NCBI GenBank assembly: GCA_026315105.1
Contig: CM048750.1
Coordinates: forward strand, 73,339,797 to 73,403,796
Origin: Locusta migratoria
Lineage: Eukaryota; Arthropoda; Insecta; Orthoptera; Acrididae
Length of the DNA stretch: 64,000 bases
Direction: 5' to 3'
Shown: piece by piece, positions 21,221 to 31,400 of the stretch
Layout: every line of letters starts with the position of its first letter
Numbering within the stretch: the first letter of the stretch is position 1
Program-made: the position numbers and the translations under genes
The notes under the pieces: generated by a model
What the model saw: the letters and a program-made list of their open reading frames with translations, nothing else
Database searches by the model: none
What the model was told of the DNA's origin: nothing

Positions 21221-21245
21221 AGACCACTACAACAATAACAACAAT

Positions 21246-21636
21246 ATCAGGTTCTATTCATCTCAGAAAGAAGGGGTAAAGTGTTATGGATAGATCTTGG
21301 CCTAGTGATCATTTGTGTACATATTAGAAGATTGGGCATACTACAGCTATCATACAGTACATCGTATAAATTTTCAGAGTTACACACTTCGCTCAAATGC
21401 AGAGGCAGCATAATGTGCACGATACTTGGAGCCACTGAAGGATTGTTGTCATCAGAGTGCTACTGCTCAACCTCATTGCCCCATTTAATTGTACATAACC
21501 TCTCTCACATCAACACTATTGAGCTAGACGGGATCATAGAATTCAGATGCGGAATAAACTAGAGACAACGCTGTAATAAGCAAAACCTTAGTACCTTCTC
21601 CCCCAAGTTGATCCTGCTAAGTGCTGTAATATGTTA
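21246..21636. other. unassigned interval
   Basis: No repeat, RNA gene or coding motif recognised. Confidence 0.4.
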
Positions 21637-21830
21637 CCAAATGTTCAAATGTTTGTTAAGCTTAAGGGACTTAACTATGGGGGTCATCAGACCCTTAACT
21701 TACAAACTACTTATGAAGTACTTACGAACTAGGACGGCACAAATATCCATGCCCGAGGGGGGATTCGAACCCCCGACCGTAGTAGCCGTGCAGATCGTGA
21801 CTGGAGCGCCTTAGTCTCCTCGGCCACCGT
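21637..21830 (-). mobile_element. tRNA-derived SINE (family A)
   Basis: On the minus strand: GGTGGCCGAGGAGACTAAGG head, GGGTTCGAATCCCC B box, and TTGAACATTTG end. The first few bases of the head are missing and no clear duplication was found. Confidence 0.85.
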
Positions 21831-22705
21831 TCATTGCAACTCTTCTAAATTTTTACCATATGTCCTTATGATGATATTCTCGAGGCCGTTTTAAAATTTT
21901 TGCGATTTCGTTATCCGTAACCGATATCCAGAGATTGAAACTTATCATAGTTTTGAACAAAATCACAAAACCCGATTTTTAGCCATTTTAGCACAGTGAA
22001 TCGCAAATATCTAAATAATTAACCATAGAAAATTTTTCCAAATATTTAGAATACATCCTTAGTCATTTATCTATAAACGGCATTTTTCAGTTTTCGTAAA
22101 TCTTAGTTCGTTAGCCAGATACGGCCGAAAAACCGCGATATTTTGCTAGAAAAAGTGCGTATTGTGCTGAAAGACGTCGTTCGGACAGCTCTGAAACTTA
22201 CCCTACGATTTGAAAAAAGGTACTCGGCGCAAAATTTTGTTTTTTGTACATCTTGAAGATTGAAATCTTTGGTCGATGAAGAGGTGATTTTTGTTTTCGT
22301 TTACTTTACTGTTCATATACAGCATCCGGTTTAGTGAACTATTGCAACATATTTTAAATAGTTTGCAGAGATAAAAATACATTGCGTAGACTTCTCGTAT
22401 TCTGAATCTGACATACACCTGTCTTGCGAAGTAACAAATCATCCTTCACAGAACCGATTAGAGCTGCAATTTTCAATGGAGGTACGAAGATCATTTTAAC
22501 ACTATGTTCTTCAAGTACGCGACTGATTTTCGACGAAAGAGGACACACACAAGGCAAAATCGCTCTTGATTTGAAGACATTGCTTTCTTCGTCTTGTAAC
22601 TGACTAATACTAAAAAAAAGATTTATATGCGTTGCATAACATCAGCACTGACGCACTGACTGACTTTAGCGATTTCGACAATTGTGCGCAGGTAAAACCA
22701 GGAAA
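21831..22705. other. AT-rich unassigned region
   Basis: No recognised element. Words such as GATTTCGTTATCCGTAACCG and AGATACGGCCGAAAAACCG suggest an old transposon interior, but I cannot place it. Confidence 0.35.
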
Positions 22706-22712
22706 TCGTGAT

Positions 22713-22917
22713 AAAAAATGTTCAAATGTTTGTAAAGCTTATGGGACTTAACGGTGGGGTCATCAGTCCCTAAGCTTACAAGCTACTTATGAACTAAATT
22801 ACACTAAAGACAAAACAGACATCCATGCCAGAGGGAGGATTCGAACCTCCGATGCGGGAGGCCGCGCGCTCCGCAACGTGGCGCTCCAGACCACTCGGCT
22901 ACTCCCGCTCGACGAAC
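22713..22917 (-). mobile_element. tRNA-derived SINE (family B/A intermediate)
   Basis: On the minus strand: CGGGAGTAGCCGAGTGGTC, then GGAGGTTCGAATCCTCCC, and an end in TTGAACATTTTTT. A 7-bp duplication TCGTGAT lies at 22706-22712 and 22918-22924. Confidence 0.88.
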
Positions 22918-22924
22918 TCGTGAT

Positions 22925-23348
22925 TACGCACACGTGTAATGCGTTCAGTTCAGTAATAAGGCCATAGAGACTGGTGGCTGCTTTAACATTGTCTGTGCTA
23001 GGTTTTGACATTATAAATCAAATTGTTATCCATTATAATGATGTATACTCTCTTAATTAAAAAGTTGAAATGAGATTTTCGTCGCCGCCCTCCCTCTCCT
23101 CCTTTTAAATGAGATTTGGTGAGTTTATGCCGCACCCCGCCACATCCAGCTTTCAGCTCACGTAATTAATGGACGTCCTCCAACGTTTAGGCATTCGCTA
23201 AACCCAAACCTCTGCATCGGATTCCCAAATAGAAGAGCGGGATTCCTCGCTTCAGATCACTCATTACCAGCGATCGACTCTCCAGTATACATCTACATCC
23301 ATACTTCTCAAGGCACCCAACGATGTGTGACGTGAGTCCTTTGCGTAC
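22925..23348. other. unassigned interval
   Basis: Nothing recognised on either strand. Confidence 0.35.
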
Positions 23349-25036
23349 TATCACAGTCTAACATATACAGTAACGACATTCCCACAGATTTTTGTTATAC
23401 ACTACGACTGCAGCGCTCCAAGCGGCCGGCAAGCAACGTTTCTGTTGGATGAGTGCGAATAGTGCCATTTTTATTGATTTTTACAGACTTTTCACTCTAG
23501 GGAACGTATGTAGTGCCACAAAAGTAGGTAGTAATTTAAAATTAGCTCCACCTTTGTCTTTATTATGTTTACGGTGATCCCTGGTGAGGTATGAAACGGT
23601 ACATTGCAGGACAGTTTATTTACTATTATCTTGTAACCTACAGGCTTTTGCTGAATAATATCATTTTCTGTTATAAATAATAAATGGCTAAGAAACACCG
23701 CAAGACCTGCCTTTGGCAAAACGTCATCACTTTTCTACTCAGGATTGTTATGGTTTCTTCACTACAATTCCAGTAACATCGATAATTGTGGAACGTAGGA
23801 AACTCATATAGAATGCAATACCTACAGTATTTAACGTACTAAAGCAGCCACCACAGCTGTAGCTGAAGGAAAACCGTCACAGACCTGGCAAATAAACGGA
23901 AAAAGCAATCAAACTGTTTTCAACAAAGAAGAACCCAATTCCACAATTGTTGCTACAACTAAACCACAAACGGCAAGAATATTCAAGACATTGTCTTCTT
24001 AAGCTAAAGTAATGACAAACGAATAGGCGCGTATCAGAAAGACGAGTGAAGCCTAAAAATGTTAGACTACACACCGAATTGATACGCGTCAAAAAACTCT
24101 TTTCATAATAAGAACACACCATAATAGAAATTTATGTTTCTTTATGTTTATATTCTACTTACTTTCAGCGGAATAATCTGCAAAATAACATATATTCGTA
24201 AGTATTTGTTCATTACGAAGTTGTTCATTACACCTTTGAATCAGTTAAATTCGGCTGTTGTTACATTAATGTCCGTGTTATGTATATCTCTTAATATTTT
24301 ACTAATGCGTGTAACGCAAAAACTATACCAAGTATTTCGTCAATTAGGCACACAAATAATTATAAACAAACATCACTCCTACGGCGGCTTGCCCACCAGT
24401 AGGAGCGCTAGTGTCATTGCAACTGTCAGTTGGCAACAACTTTCACAGCAGTGAGTGTCGCGACTGTATATGTTAGACTGTGGTACTATTCTCACGTCCT
24501 GCTTTTCCAGTCGGAAATGGTTCGCGGGAAAAATGGTTACCGGTATACCTCTATGTGGGACATAGTCTCTCGATCTTATCCTAGTGGTCACTTCGCGAGA
24601 TATACGTAGGAGGAAGCAAGGTGTTGGTTGCCTCGAAACGCACGCACTCAGAACTTTCATAGAGGCCCGTACGGCGATACTGAACGTCTCTTTCCCAGCG
24701 TCTGCCACTGACGTATCTTAATCATCTCAATGACTCTTTCGCGCTCACTAAATCACGTAACGAAGCGCACAGCTCTCCGTTAGATCTCCTCTATGTCTTC
24801 TATTAACTCTACCTGGTACGATTCCCACACTGATGAGAAATACTAGAGCGCTAGACGAACGTCTTTTCTTGACGGACTACACTTCCTGAGAATTCTTCCA
24901 ATTGATCTCAATCTGGAATCTGCCTTACAAGCAACTCATTTCACATGATGCAATGAAGGCTTCACGACCGGATGTCATAGTTTCTGGTAGAATTTCCGGG
25001 TTATAAGGCCGTGGTCCATAAAACTTTACAGTTTCT

Positions 25037-25077
25037 CCTAACGTTTCATGCAGAGCTGCGCCGGACATCTTCAGAGG
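25037..25077 (-). ncRNA. hammerhead-ribozyme-like motif (left arm, inverted)
   Basis: Inverted copy of the right-arm motif with one change before GAAA (T for C). Core CTGAAGA, the GCAG/CTGC hairpin, GAAACGTT and the CCT/AGG helix I are all retained. Confidence 0.5.
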
Positions 25078-25431
25078 TCCTCTTACTTGCGTTGAGTCTT
25101 GCCGGGTGTCTGAGAGCGCCATATATACTGTGGAAAGTGGACGTGGCCAAGCTGTCACGTTATCAGCAGAGATAGTCCTTGTCAGAGATAAAACATCACT
25201 ATCGATTGCAATCGGTCAGAGATAAGACCTGTCTTTCTTTCAAAGCCACTGTCCATATGTCGCTAAGTTTCATAGCTTATTCTTTCCTGTTAAAATTTTC
25301 TTTATGTTTATTTTAACAGGACTATCTCTGCTGATAACGTGACAGCTTTGCCACGCCCACTTTTCACAGTATATATGGTGCTCTCAGATACCCGACTCAT
25401 CAGTCGGCAAGACTCAACGCAAGTGAGAAGA

Positions 25432-25472
25432 CCTCTGAAGATGTCCGGCGCAGCTCTGCACGAAACGTTAGG
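25432..25472 (+). ncRNA. hammerhead-ribozyme-like motif (right arm)
   Basis: Helix I CCT (25432-25434) pairs with AGG (25470-25472). Core CTGAAGA matches CUGANGA (25435-25441). Helix II region 25442-25461 contains a GCAG/CTGC hairpin and a GT/AC base. GAA at 25462-25464 is followed by palindromic helix III ACGT and a T at the cleavage position. Helix I is only 3 bp and helix II is irregular, so activity is doubtful without dimerisation. Confidence 0.5.
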
Positions 25473-25799
25473 AGAAACTGAAAAGTTTTATGGATCACGG
25501 CCTTATAACCCGGAATTTCTACCAGCAACTCATTTTATATGGTCGTTCCATTTTATATAGTTCCGCATCTCTACTCCCAAATATTTTATGGAAGTAGCTG
25601 CTTCCAGTGTTTTCTGCTATTGCGTAGTTATATAATAAAGGATCTTTCCTTCTATGTAAACGCATCACTTGACACTTGTTGATGCTGAGGCTCAATTGAC
25701 ACTCTCTGAACCATCTCCTCTGGCACAAGCGTAGGGCACAACGAAACGGCGAAGGCTCTCTTTACTTCTCAGCAGTAAAAAGGCTATTCTGAACGACAT

Positions 25800-26347
25800 A
25801 GATGGCAGTACGTCCGCCAATACTGACTCCTGCTCACACCACCACCAAGAAATTGTGTTGTTTGCTGCACATAAACAGAATTGTTCCGAGTACCACGTAA
25901 TCTCCAGATGACAGAACGACGATTGTGTGGCTGTACACAAAATTATCACTAATCTGTGAACAGAACCTAGTGCCATTCGTTACGACTCCAATCCTCCTTC
26001 TTCTGCCCTGTTTTTGCGTACTAAACGGTGTCATGTTTTTAATGAGACAAGCACACCATAGGCCTCAGTGCGTAGAGGCCACATTCCCGGAGGCGATTTC
26101 GGCCTGTTTTTGTTTATACTGTGCGTTCTGTTACTACGTTGCAGCTGAGTTGCATTTATCCTCCTGACTCGACGGGCTGTTAACCGGAAATAACGGTCAT
26201 CTCTTGCTAATGTTACCCGTGGACGACCTTATCCTTACCTTTTTCTAACGGTTCCTGTTATCTGAAATTGCATCCAGGTCTTGGAAATTAGACTTCGGCA
26301 CACTGAAATAGCTGCAGCAACTTCCCTCTGTGTCTGTTCCGCTTCCA
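25800..26347 (-). pseudogene. Tc1-like transposase remnant, N-terminal
   Basis: On the minus strand from 26345 an interrupted frame reads EVAAAISVCRSLISKTWMQ, FQITGTVRKR, stops, then GRPRVTLARDDRYFRLTARR and INATQLQ. This is the paired-like helix-turn-helix plus GRPR linker of Tc1 transposases, which binds the terminal repeats. Downstream frames (25692-26034) are too degraded to show DDE residues. Several stops confirm a dead copy. Confidence 0.75.
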
Positions 26348-26654
26348 ACCTTCCTATGGCTCTGCATGGCATACCTTGGGGTAAGTCAGGTAGCTGTTGC
26401 ATTGCTCTACCTGCTGACTACACTATCTAAACCCAACTGCTTGAGTAATTCGTTTGGTAGTGTAAACACTAGTCAACACCAACCCCATCTGCAGCAACTT
26501 TTTGTTATTACCACTATATCGGCTACCGTAATGTCGTTGTCTTCCGTAGAACCGACAGAAATACGTCCAACCAGGATAGTTCATCCGGTGATGACAGTAC
26601 TACAGAATCTAGATATCTCAACTGATACCCTAATTATTACGTGAATGTAGTTTG
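26348..26654. other. unassigned interval
   Basis: Lies between two Tc1-like remnants in opposite orientations; no motif of its own recognised. Confidence 0.35.
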
Positions 26655-26935
26655 CACTCTAGACGACTGAAAACCATAGCTTGGTCAGATGAGTCCGGAT
26701 TTCTATTGGTAAATTTATACTACGAGGGAATGATTTGAGCACCCACTTCGACCAGGATGTATCTCATCGAACGCTTATGGGACAGAATCGAAAGGACTTC
26801 ATGCAAAAAATACTGCACCGAAACATTCCCAGTTATGGGGGGGGGGGGGGGGGCTATAGAAACAGCATGCCTCAACATTCCTACAGGGAACTTCCAGCTA
26901 CTTGTTGAGTACATACCATATCAAGTTGCTGCAGT
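26655..26935 (+). pseudogene. Tc1-like transposase remnant, catalytic region, with G17 tract
   Basis: KTIAWSDESGFLL resembles the W-S-D-E-S-F block holding a catalytic Asp of Tc1 transposases, and YLIERLWDRIERTSCKKY resembles the block after the last catalytic residue (N-P-I-E-x-L-W-D). The sequence between them is largely deleted. A run of 17 G at 26837-26853 interrupts the end. Confidence 0.6.
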
Positions 26936-26940
26936 TTGAT

Positions 26941-27797
26941 GGACAACAGGAGGTCCAATATGATGTTACGAGACAAGTATCTGCTAGTCAAATTTATTGC
27001 TTACGGAATATTAGCCCAGCTGTGCGACTGGATTTGCGATTTCTTGTCAGAAAAGACACAGTACGTAGTAACTGACGGAAAGTTACAGGGTAAAACCGGG
27101 AGGCGGGGGGAGGCATGAGGGGCACTTGAAACTTTGGAGGGGCAGACGTTTTTGCCTTTGACTGAAGCATCTTGTAATAATAATAACTACTACATTCTGT
27201 CTTCTCCTTCAAACGCATTTAGATAAGATATCTGCATGGTTAAAAAACTGGCAAATGTCCCTAAATGATGAAAAATATGAAGTCATCCATATCCATTAAA
27301 TTTCATTTTCACCAGAAATCAGTCAAGTCTAAAAACCGTAAATTCAACTGAATATCTAGGAATAACGATTACGAACAATTTAAATTGGAAAGAACATATA
27401 GAAAATATTGTAGGGAAGGCGAACCGAGGGCAGAAAACCTAGAAGATGCAACAGTTCTACTAAAGTAACTGCCTACACCAAACTTGTGTGTCCTATTTTG
27501 GAGTATTGCTGCCCATTGTGGGATACACACCAAGTGGGACTGACGGATGATATAGAAAAAGTTTAGAGAGAAGCAGCTCGTTTTGTATTATCGTGATACA
27601 GAAGATATCAGTTGCGGTGGAAATCATTTAAAGGCTTTATTCGTTGCAGCGAAATTTATTTGCGAAATTACTGTAACCAAATTTTGCTTCCGAATGTGAA
27701 CATATTCTGTTATAACCCATCTACATAGGGAGACATGATCATTCTAATAAATTAAAAGAAATCTGATCGAACACGGAAAGATTCATGTGTTCCTATC
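26941..27797 (+). mobile_element. CR1/Jockey-like LINE family A, degenerate copy (A5)
   Basis: Collinear with A1 RT C-terminal half: GILAQLCDWICDFLSEKTQ, then stops and frameshifts through ENIVGKANRGQKT and CPLWDTHQVGLTDDIEKV. It loses homology at a C14/A13 tract (27797-27823). Confidence 0.85.
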
Positions 27798-27905
27798 CCC
27801 CCCCCCCCCCAAAAAAAAAAAAAGTTCAAATGTTTGTAATTCTATGGAACCAAAGTACGTTGGTCTTGGTCATCAGTCCCTAGTCTTACAAACTACTTAA
27901 ACTAA

Positions 27906-28227
27906 CAACTTTGAACATGGCTGATTAACAGCAACCGTAATGCCATTTTTAACGATTTTTATATCAGACAACCGGTTACGTTGCCTAAAACTGCCTAGGC
28001 AGTTCCTTCATGCCATTCACACCATACTGGCTTTATTTGTATGGGAAAAATGCTAGTTTTTATTGTAATCGACTTATGCAATCCTGCTCATAATACTTTT
28101 GACGTCGTGTGTTTCATGTAACTGTTTTTATTCTTCTGATGAAGGTGACCCTAATGGCAACGAAACCTAGGTCAAGAACCTTAAAATTACGCAACCGGTT
28201 GTCTGATATAAAAAAAACTGTTAAAAA
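27906..28227 (+). mobile_element. 322-bp hammerhead-bearing element with inverted ends
   Basis: Bracketed by an 11-bp duplication ACTTAAACTAA inside a SINE. Near-terminal inverted segments of about 36-39 bp lie at 27946-27981 and 28189-28227 and share TATATCAGACAACCGGTTRCG. Between them sits a hammerhead-like motif at 28131-28178. No protein-coding frame. Consistent with a small non-autonomous Penelope-type or retrozyme-type element; that affiliation is inference. Confidence 0.75.
28131..28178 (+). ncRNA. hammerhead-ribozyme-like motif, type I layout
   Basis: Helix I: TTCTT (28131-28135) pairs perfectly with AAGAA (28174-28178). Core CTGATGA at 28136-28142 is the exact CUGANGA box. Helix II: GTGACC with GGCAAC, two mismatches from a perfect GTTGCC/GGCAAC. 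GAA (28162-28164) then helix III ACC-TA-GGT (28165-28172) and cleavage-site C at 28173. All conserved core residues are present. The 3-bp helix III with a 2-nt loop is typical of minimal hammerheads that work best as dimers. Confidence 0.72.
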
Positions 28228-28540
28228 ACTTAAACTAAATTAAACTAACCTAAGGACAACACACACATCCATGCCCGAGGGAGGATTCAAACCTCCGACC
28301 CGGGAGGCGACGAGATCCGTAACGTGGCGCTCCAGACCGATCGGCTACCCTCGCGCGACTCCTATTTCGTGCGCGCTATTAAAGAATGAAACGGTAGAGA
28401 AATATCATAAAAGCGGTACGATGAACCATCCGCCAGATGTTTAGCGAAGTATTTATGTAGGTGTACAACCCAGGACTCTTATCACTTCAGTACATTGTCG
28501 TGAACTAACTTCTGTACACACTGCAGCACTTTTTTCTGTG

Positions 28541-28732
28541 CCGGCCGCGGTGGCCGAGCGTTCTACGGTGTGCCAGTCACAGTCCGCACGGCCACTATGG
28601 TCGGGGGTTCGAATCCTCCCTCGGGCATGGATATTTGTGCCGTCCTTAGTATTCGCTAGTTCATAAGTGGTTTGTAAGTTTAGGGGCTGATGACCCCGTA
28701 GTTAAGTCCCATAAGCTCTACAAACAACATTG
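28541..28732 (+). mobile_element. tRNA-derived SINE (family A)
   Basis: GCCGGCCGCGGTGGCCGAGC head and GGGGGTTCGAATCCTCCC B box. A perfect 9-bp duplication TTTTCTGTG is at 28532-28540 and 28733-28741. Confidence 0.95.
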
Positions 28733-29138
28733 TTTTCTGTGTATTGTTCAAATTCTACATCTACATCCACAAAGATACTCTGCAAATCACATTTAAGTAC
28801 CTGGCAGAGGGTTCATTAACCACTTTCATAACCTTCCTCTACCGTTCCATTCTCTAATAGCGCGAGGGAAGAAAGAACACCTACATCGTTCCGTTTTCGA
28901 TCTGAATTCTCTTATTTTATTAGGTGGTCATATCTCCCTATGTAGGTGGGTGCCAGCAAAACATTTTCACAATCAGAAGTAAAAGTCGGTGATTGAAATT
29001 TCGTAAATAGAACTCGCCACAACGAATAACGTCTTTCGTTTAATGATTTCCACCTCAAATCGTGCAACATTTCCGTGACTCTTTCCCCCTTGTAACGTGA
29101 TAAAACGAAACGAGCTGCCCTTCTCTGAACCTTCTCAA

Positions 29139-30243
29139 TAGACTTGCGCATAATAGTTCCCGATCAGGAGCGCTCACTTTAGTTCGCGGCTCTGCCGCGA
29201 ACTAGTTCGTTCTTTTAGTTCGTCCGTTCCCAGTGACGGCTGAGCGGCGTGGTCTGCGCATGCAGGTGGAGGGAGAAGTTCCCTCACCTAGCTGCTTCAT
29301 GCACTTGCTGCTTGAGTCACTAACGATATCACGCAAACCAAAAGAAGTAGTCTGTGGACAATTTCTCACGTTTAAGTTTAGAATTATCTCTATATCTTGG
29401 CATTATGGAATTTATTAGTCACATATTGCAGAGTGCAGAATACTTCGAAACAGAAATTTTGTAGCACAACTATGTAATCTAGCAGGCAGACGCTTACCTC
29501 GAAATGATTCATCAGCAGAAGGCAAACACATGATTTTTAATTCTGCTGCGCGCCCTCTCGCTATTGCCCGTCGGTCTTCGTAAAAGAATTCAACTAACTA
29601 AGAAGCGAGATACGTTTGGCATAATAGTTCGCGACCGGTCGCGCATATTTTAGTTCGAGACCGGTAGCTCTCATTTTAGTTCGCAGCTCGGCCGCGAAGT
29701 TGGTCGCTCTTTTTAGTTCGTACTCTCTTTGTAGTTCGTCCGCTCTTTTTAGTTCGTCCGCTCTTTTTAGTTCGTCCGCTCTTTTTGGCTTTTGCTACCG
29801 CTATTAAAAGAGCTCTTTCTTTTGCTATGATAGCTTTTTATATAATGATCAGTGTTGCCAAAGCGTGTGCTATTACCCGTATTTTTGGACAATTAAACAT
29901 CAAACACTTCAACGATTAAACCAGTTATTTACACGAAAGGGTGATACAATGGTATTCAACTACTTTGCATACAGAGTACTCGTGGTACTTTATTTTTAAA
30001 ATGGATTTCTTGTGGCAGTGAACTATGAAACTACAGCTGAGCTGCATCTCAGCTCGAAATGACGGTAACTGGCTGAAGGAAATCACGCGATTCTGCGCGC
30101 TCTCGCGTCCTCTCGCTGTTCCCCGTCAGTCTTCGGAAAAGGAGCGGACGAACAAAGAGGCGAGGGATCTGCGAACTAGTTCGCGTAGTTCGCCTGTGGG
30201 AGCACTCTTTCGAACTAGTTCGTTCGCGAACTACTCAAGACTA
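29139..30243. mobile_element. non-autonomous hAT-like MITE with internal duplication
   Basis: An 8-bp duplication CTTCTCAA is at 29131-29138 and 30244-30251. Ends: TAGACTTGCGCATAATAGTTC-like on the left; the right end reverse-complemented begins TAGTCTTGAGTAGTTCGCG. The left-end block recurs at 29618-29700, and the CGCGCCCTCTCG block near 29547 recurs near 30096. The element is therefore two overlapping or tandem copies. TAGTTCG and CGAACTAGTTCG words are packed throughout. Confidence 0.7.
29704..29788. repeat. 18-bp tandem repeat in the MITE
   Basis: About 4.5 units of CGCTCTTTTTAGTTCGTC, the last three nearly identical. Confidence 0.85.
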
Positions 30244-30440
30244 CTTCTCAATTTATTCCGTCAGTCCCACCTGCTAAGGGTCCGACACTGGGCAACAGTA
30301 CTCCAGGAGAGGCCGCACAAGTGTGATGTAGGTAGTCTCTTTGGTGGAACTGTTGCATCTTCTAAGCGTTCTGCTAATGAAACGCAACCTTTGGTTCGCC
30401 GTCCCCACAATATTTTTTGTGTGTTCTCTCCAGTCTAACT

Positions 30441-31190
30441 TCCATGGATCTACGTTATTTTGTAGTGCCTTACAATCAGAAAGTTATTTTGCCCTCAAAA
30501 TTTGCACACCGGTGTACCAGGAAGGAAGGTTGGATTTTAAATTTTCTTTGCGTATCTTGTTAACACTACGCTTGGTTTGTAAACAAGAGAGCGGCACGTT
30601 AAGAGAGATAATACGTCTTCGGGCGAGGCAGAGAAAAAGAGCGGTGGCGTCTGCTCCTCCCACGGCTGTTATGCGATGGAGGAGGCCGCCAACTTCTTCG
30701 CTTTTTGTAGCCGTTCTGCGAGCCACACTCGCAGCCCCGGGCGCCGTGCGGTATCTTTCTGGCTGCGCGTTCTTTTCCGCCGAGGAGAACGGCGCCGCCG
30801 AGACTTGGATGGATGCATCGGCGTGGAAAATTAATTTGCAACGCAGAGCAGAGCAGAGCAGGAGGCAGTGTGGTGTGTACTGCCTGGCCGGCGGCCGCGC
30901 ACCTGTTGTGAGGAGGCGGGCTCAGCGCCTCAGGCGGGGCGGCAGCCAAGCGAACCGCCCCGTGCCTTACCGCGCCGTCTTACCTCGCCACGCTCCCAAA
31001 CTTCTCCGGCTATCCTCCAACCAGCGCCCGGGCCTCGCTGCTACACCTGCAACTGCTACGTCTTTGACCACTAAGAGCGGCAGCAGTTCCACTGGAAAAA
31101 AAGAAAAAGTCACTGAGGTGGGTAACCTCAGGTCGGAGAAGCCAGCTTAAGAATACAATTACATTACTGAGTGCTTTTTTATTCACATGA
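30441..31190. other. GC-rich island 3
   Basis: GC-rich from about 30590, with a CAGAGCAGAGCAGAGCAG-like short repeat near 30845-30860. Open frames exist on both strands over the same bases and carry no domain I recognise, so I treat them as GC-driven. The block GGAAAATTAATTTGCAACGC stands out as AT-rich in a GC context. Candidate CpG island, untranslated exon or enhancer. Confidence 0.42.
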
Positions 31191-31196
31191 CTTAAA

Positions 31197-31311
31197 GAGA
31201 TGACGCATCGTACAAAATGTGCTGAAATCGACGGCCATCAAAGGCAACGCTAACATAAATATTAAATGCTTGAATAACCAAACGGAACTTACTTTCTGGA
31301 CACGCCTCGTA
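31197..31311 (-). mobile_element. mariner 5' end remnant
   Basis: The terminal repeat at 31283-31311 matches the mariner end at 736-763. Adjacent sequence (ACAAAATGTGCTGAAATCGA) recurs at 52262-52340, a second relic of the same family. No coding sequence remains. Confidence 0.7.
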
Positions 31312-31400
31312 TATTAAGAACAGCAAAGGACCCAAGACCGAACCTTGTGGGACCCTATTTTTTGAGAACTCCCGTTTAAAGTTTCGAGGGCGGAGGCTGC
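31312..31400 (-). pseudogene. non-LTR RT fragment
   Basis: The minus-strand frame NRVPQGSVLGPLLFLIY is the RT motif before the active site in Jockey-like LINEs. Only about 30 codons remain before the mariner terminus fuses on. Confidence 0.7.

Larger units (their letters stand above)
18597..21245 (+). mobile_element. RTE-like LINE B3, best-preserved copy
   Basis: About 2.65 kb, truncated inside the endonuclease and ending in an ACAACAATAACAACAAT tail. It covers most of the endonuclease, the linker, the RT and the C-terminal domain. The disruptions visible are a frameshift near 19680, stops near 20015 and 20282, and another break before 20330. I could not find a clear target duplication. Confidence 0.92.
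24942..25523. mobile_element. inverted-pair element with two hammerhead-like motifs
   Basis: 582 bp bracketed by a perfect 12-bp duplication AGCAACTCATTT. Two long arms, about 24990-25178 and 25317-25520, are inverted copies of each other around a ~135-bp centre. Each arm carries the motif CTGAAGA, a helix, GAAACGTT at 25037-25077 (minus) and 25432-25472 (plus). There is no open frame of note. Paired inverted terminal segments with hammerheads are known from Penelope-like elements; assignment to that group is inference. Confidence 0.72.
23349..25730 (-). mobile_element. degenerate CR1/Jockey-like LINE (family C), split by a 582-bp insertion
   Basis: Antisense element sharing blocks with 38450-39810: the GCAGCGCTCCAAG block near 23411 matches 38511, AACCCAATTCCACAATTGTTG near 23932 matches 39066, and GGAGCGCTAGTGTC near 24402 matches 39188. 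Coding remnants on the minus strand lie near 24735-24940 and 25536-25730 (LSLSINKCQVMRLHRRKDP). They are split by an element bracketed by AGCAACTCATTT duplications at 24930-24941 and 25524-25535. Confidence 0.75.
27824..28365 (-). mobile_element. tRNA-derived SINE split by a hammerhead-bearing element
   Basis: Tail half 27824-27905 (TTCAAATGTTTG to AAACTACTTAAACTAA) and head half 28228-28365 (CCATGCCCGAGGGAGGATTC to the CCGATCGGCTACCC A-box side) form one minus-strand SINE. The halves join across a perfect 11-bp duplication ACTTAAACTAA at 27895-27905 and 28228-28238. Confidence 0.88.
28754..30440 (-). mobile_element. CR1/Jockey-like LINE family A copy (A4), split by a MITE
   Basis: The 3' part 28754-29138 includes the 3' UTR and the RT C-terminus frame (EKVQRRAARFVLSRYKG). 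It resumes at 30252-30440 with upstream RT sequence. Between them is a 1.1-kb insertion bracketed by CTTCTCAA. Homology ends near 30440. Confidence 0.88.

Noticed and set aside
30341..31150. 269-codon protein in GC-rich island 3
   Set aside because: It starts inside a LINE remnant, overlaps long minus-strand frames, has no domain, and its composition follows GC bias.
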